Source of the DNA: Lachnospiraceae bacterium
GTDB lineage: Bacteria > Bacillota > Clostridia > Lachnospirales > Lachnospiraceae
DNA: 20,968 nucleotides
Assembly (NCBI GenBank): GCA_009774215.1
Contig: VSNH01000056.1
Location: forward strand, 1-20,968
Direction: 5' to 3'
The notes beneath the pieces are model-generated. The model was not told the DNA's origin. It saw nothing but the letters and a program-made list of their open reading frames with translations, and searched no databases. Numbering within the stretch: position 1 is the first letter of the stretch; each line of letters opens with the position of its first letter. This document shows, piece by piece, positions 20,928-20,968 of this stretch. The position numbers and the translations under genes were made by a program.

Positions 20928-20968
20928 ATGAACACACAGGAAAGTACAAGAAACTACAAATCCGGGGA
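20928..20968 (+). CDS. Start of an unidentified gene, cut by window edge
   Basis: An ATG at 20928 is preceded by AAGGGG at a spacing of about 7 nt and opens a frame beginning MNTQESTRNYKSG that runs off the window. Thirteen residues are too few to identify it. The good ribosome binding site and the TATAAT box upstream support a true gene start. Confidence 0.5.
   Translation, partial: MNTQESTRNYKSG

Noticed and set aside
1..20968. tRNA, rRNA, CRISPR array, complete insertion sequence or integrase
   Set aside because: Nothing with the required cloverleaf, repeat-spacer or transposase signatures was seen by reading both strands; only a possible element edge at 38-63 remains.

Overview
The window looks like a chromosome segment of a Gram-positive, anaerobic gut-type Clostridia, most likely Lachnospiraceae. 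This rests on gene content: a CpsB/CpsC/CpsD-style exopolysaccharide (EPS) operon with PHP-type phosphatase, an ECF sigma factor with a DUF4179 partner, a BlaI/BlaR1 pair, a GHKL/LytTR two-component system, strong AGGAGG-type ribosome binding sites and AT-rich SigA-like promoters. It is inference; no rRNA or species marker is present.

Left third (about 1-7314, minus strand): the start of an EPS/capsule operon, read right to left. Order: PHP tyrosine phosphatase (CpsB), Wzz/CpsC chain-length protein, a very unusual fusion of a BY-kinase (CpsD) to a LytR-CpsA-Psr ligase domain, a sortase-B-like lipoprotein that lacks the catalytic His, Cys and Arg, a small secreted protein of unknown function, the polyprenyl-phosphate sugar transferase that starts repeat-unit synthesis, and a glycosyltransferase cut off after about 100 codons next to hairpins that resemble a mobile-element end. 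A good promoter lies at 7286-7314 and its transcript would begin with a stem-loop.

Middle (7472-12118): a divergent small XRE regulator and an M18 aminopeptidase on the plus strand, a convergent AraC/GyrI-type regulator on the minus strand with a shared bidirectional terminator, and an ECF sigma/DUF4179 anti-sigma pair. The sigma gene has an ECF-type promoter (TGAAAC-N17-CGTC), an 11-bp perfect inverted repeat at the predicted transcript start with an SD sequence in its loop, and a possible 12-codon leader ORF overlapping the sigma start codon.

Right (12200-20968): a BlaI repressor and a BlaR1-family M56 membrane protease behind a promoter covered by a 17-bp perfect inverted repeat made of two TACACGTGTA operators. 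The BlaR1 protein has no penicillin-binding domain but a large C-terminal region with internal repeats. Next come a minus-strand LytTR response regulator and GHKL histidine kinase, a divergent glycine-rich membrane protein, an AlbA_2/Schlafen-type ATPase-like regulator followed by four helically phased TACGTTnGA repeats, a short out-of-context remnant of a BlaR1-type tail, a zinc-dependent phospholipase C-like protein, and the first 13 codons of another gene. No tRNA, rRNA, CRISPR array or complete insertion sequence was seen.

The strongest leads are the kinase-ligase fusion combined with the catalytically dead sortase-like lipoprotein in one EPS operon (a possible dedicated wall-attachment module), the ECF leader architecture, the BlaR1 homologue with a non-PBP sensor, and the phased repeats downstream of the AlbA_2 gene.
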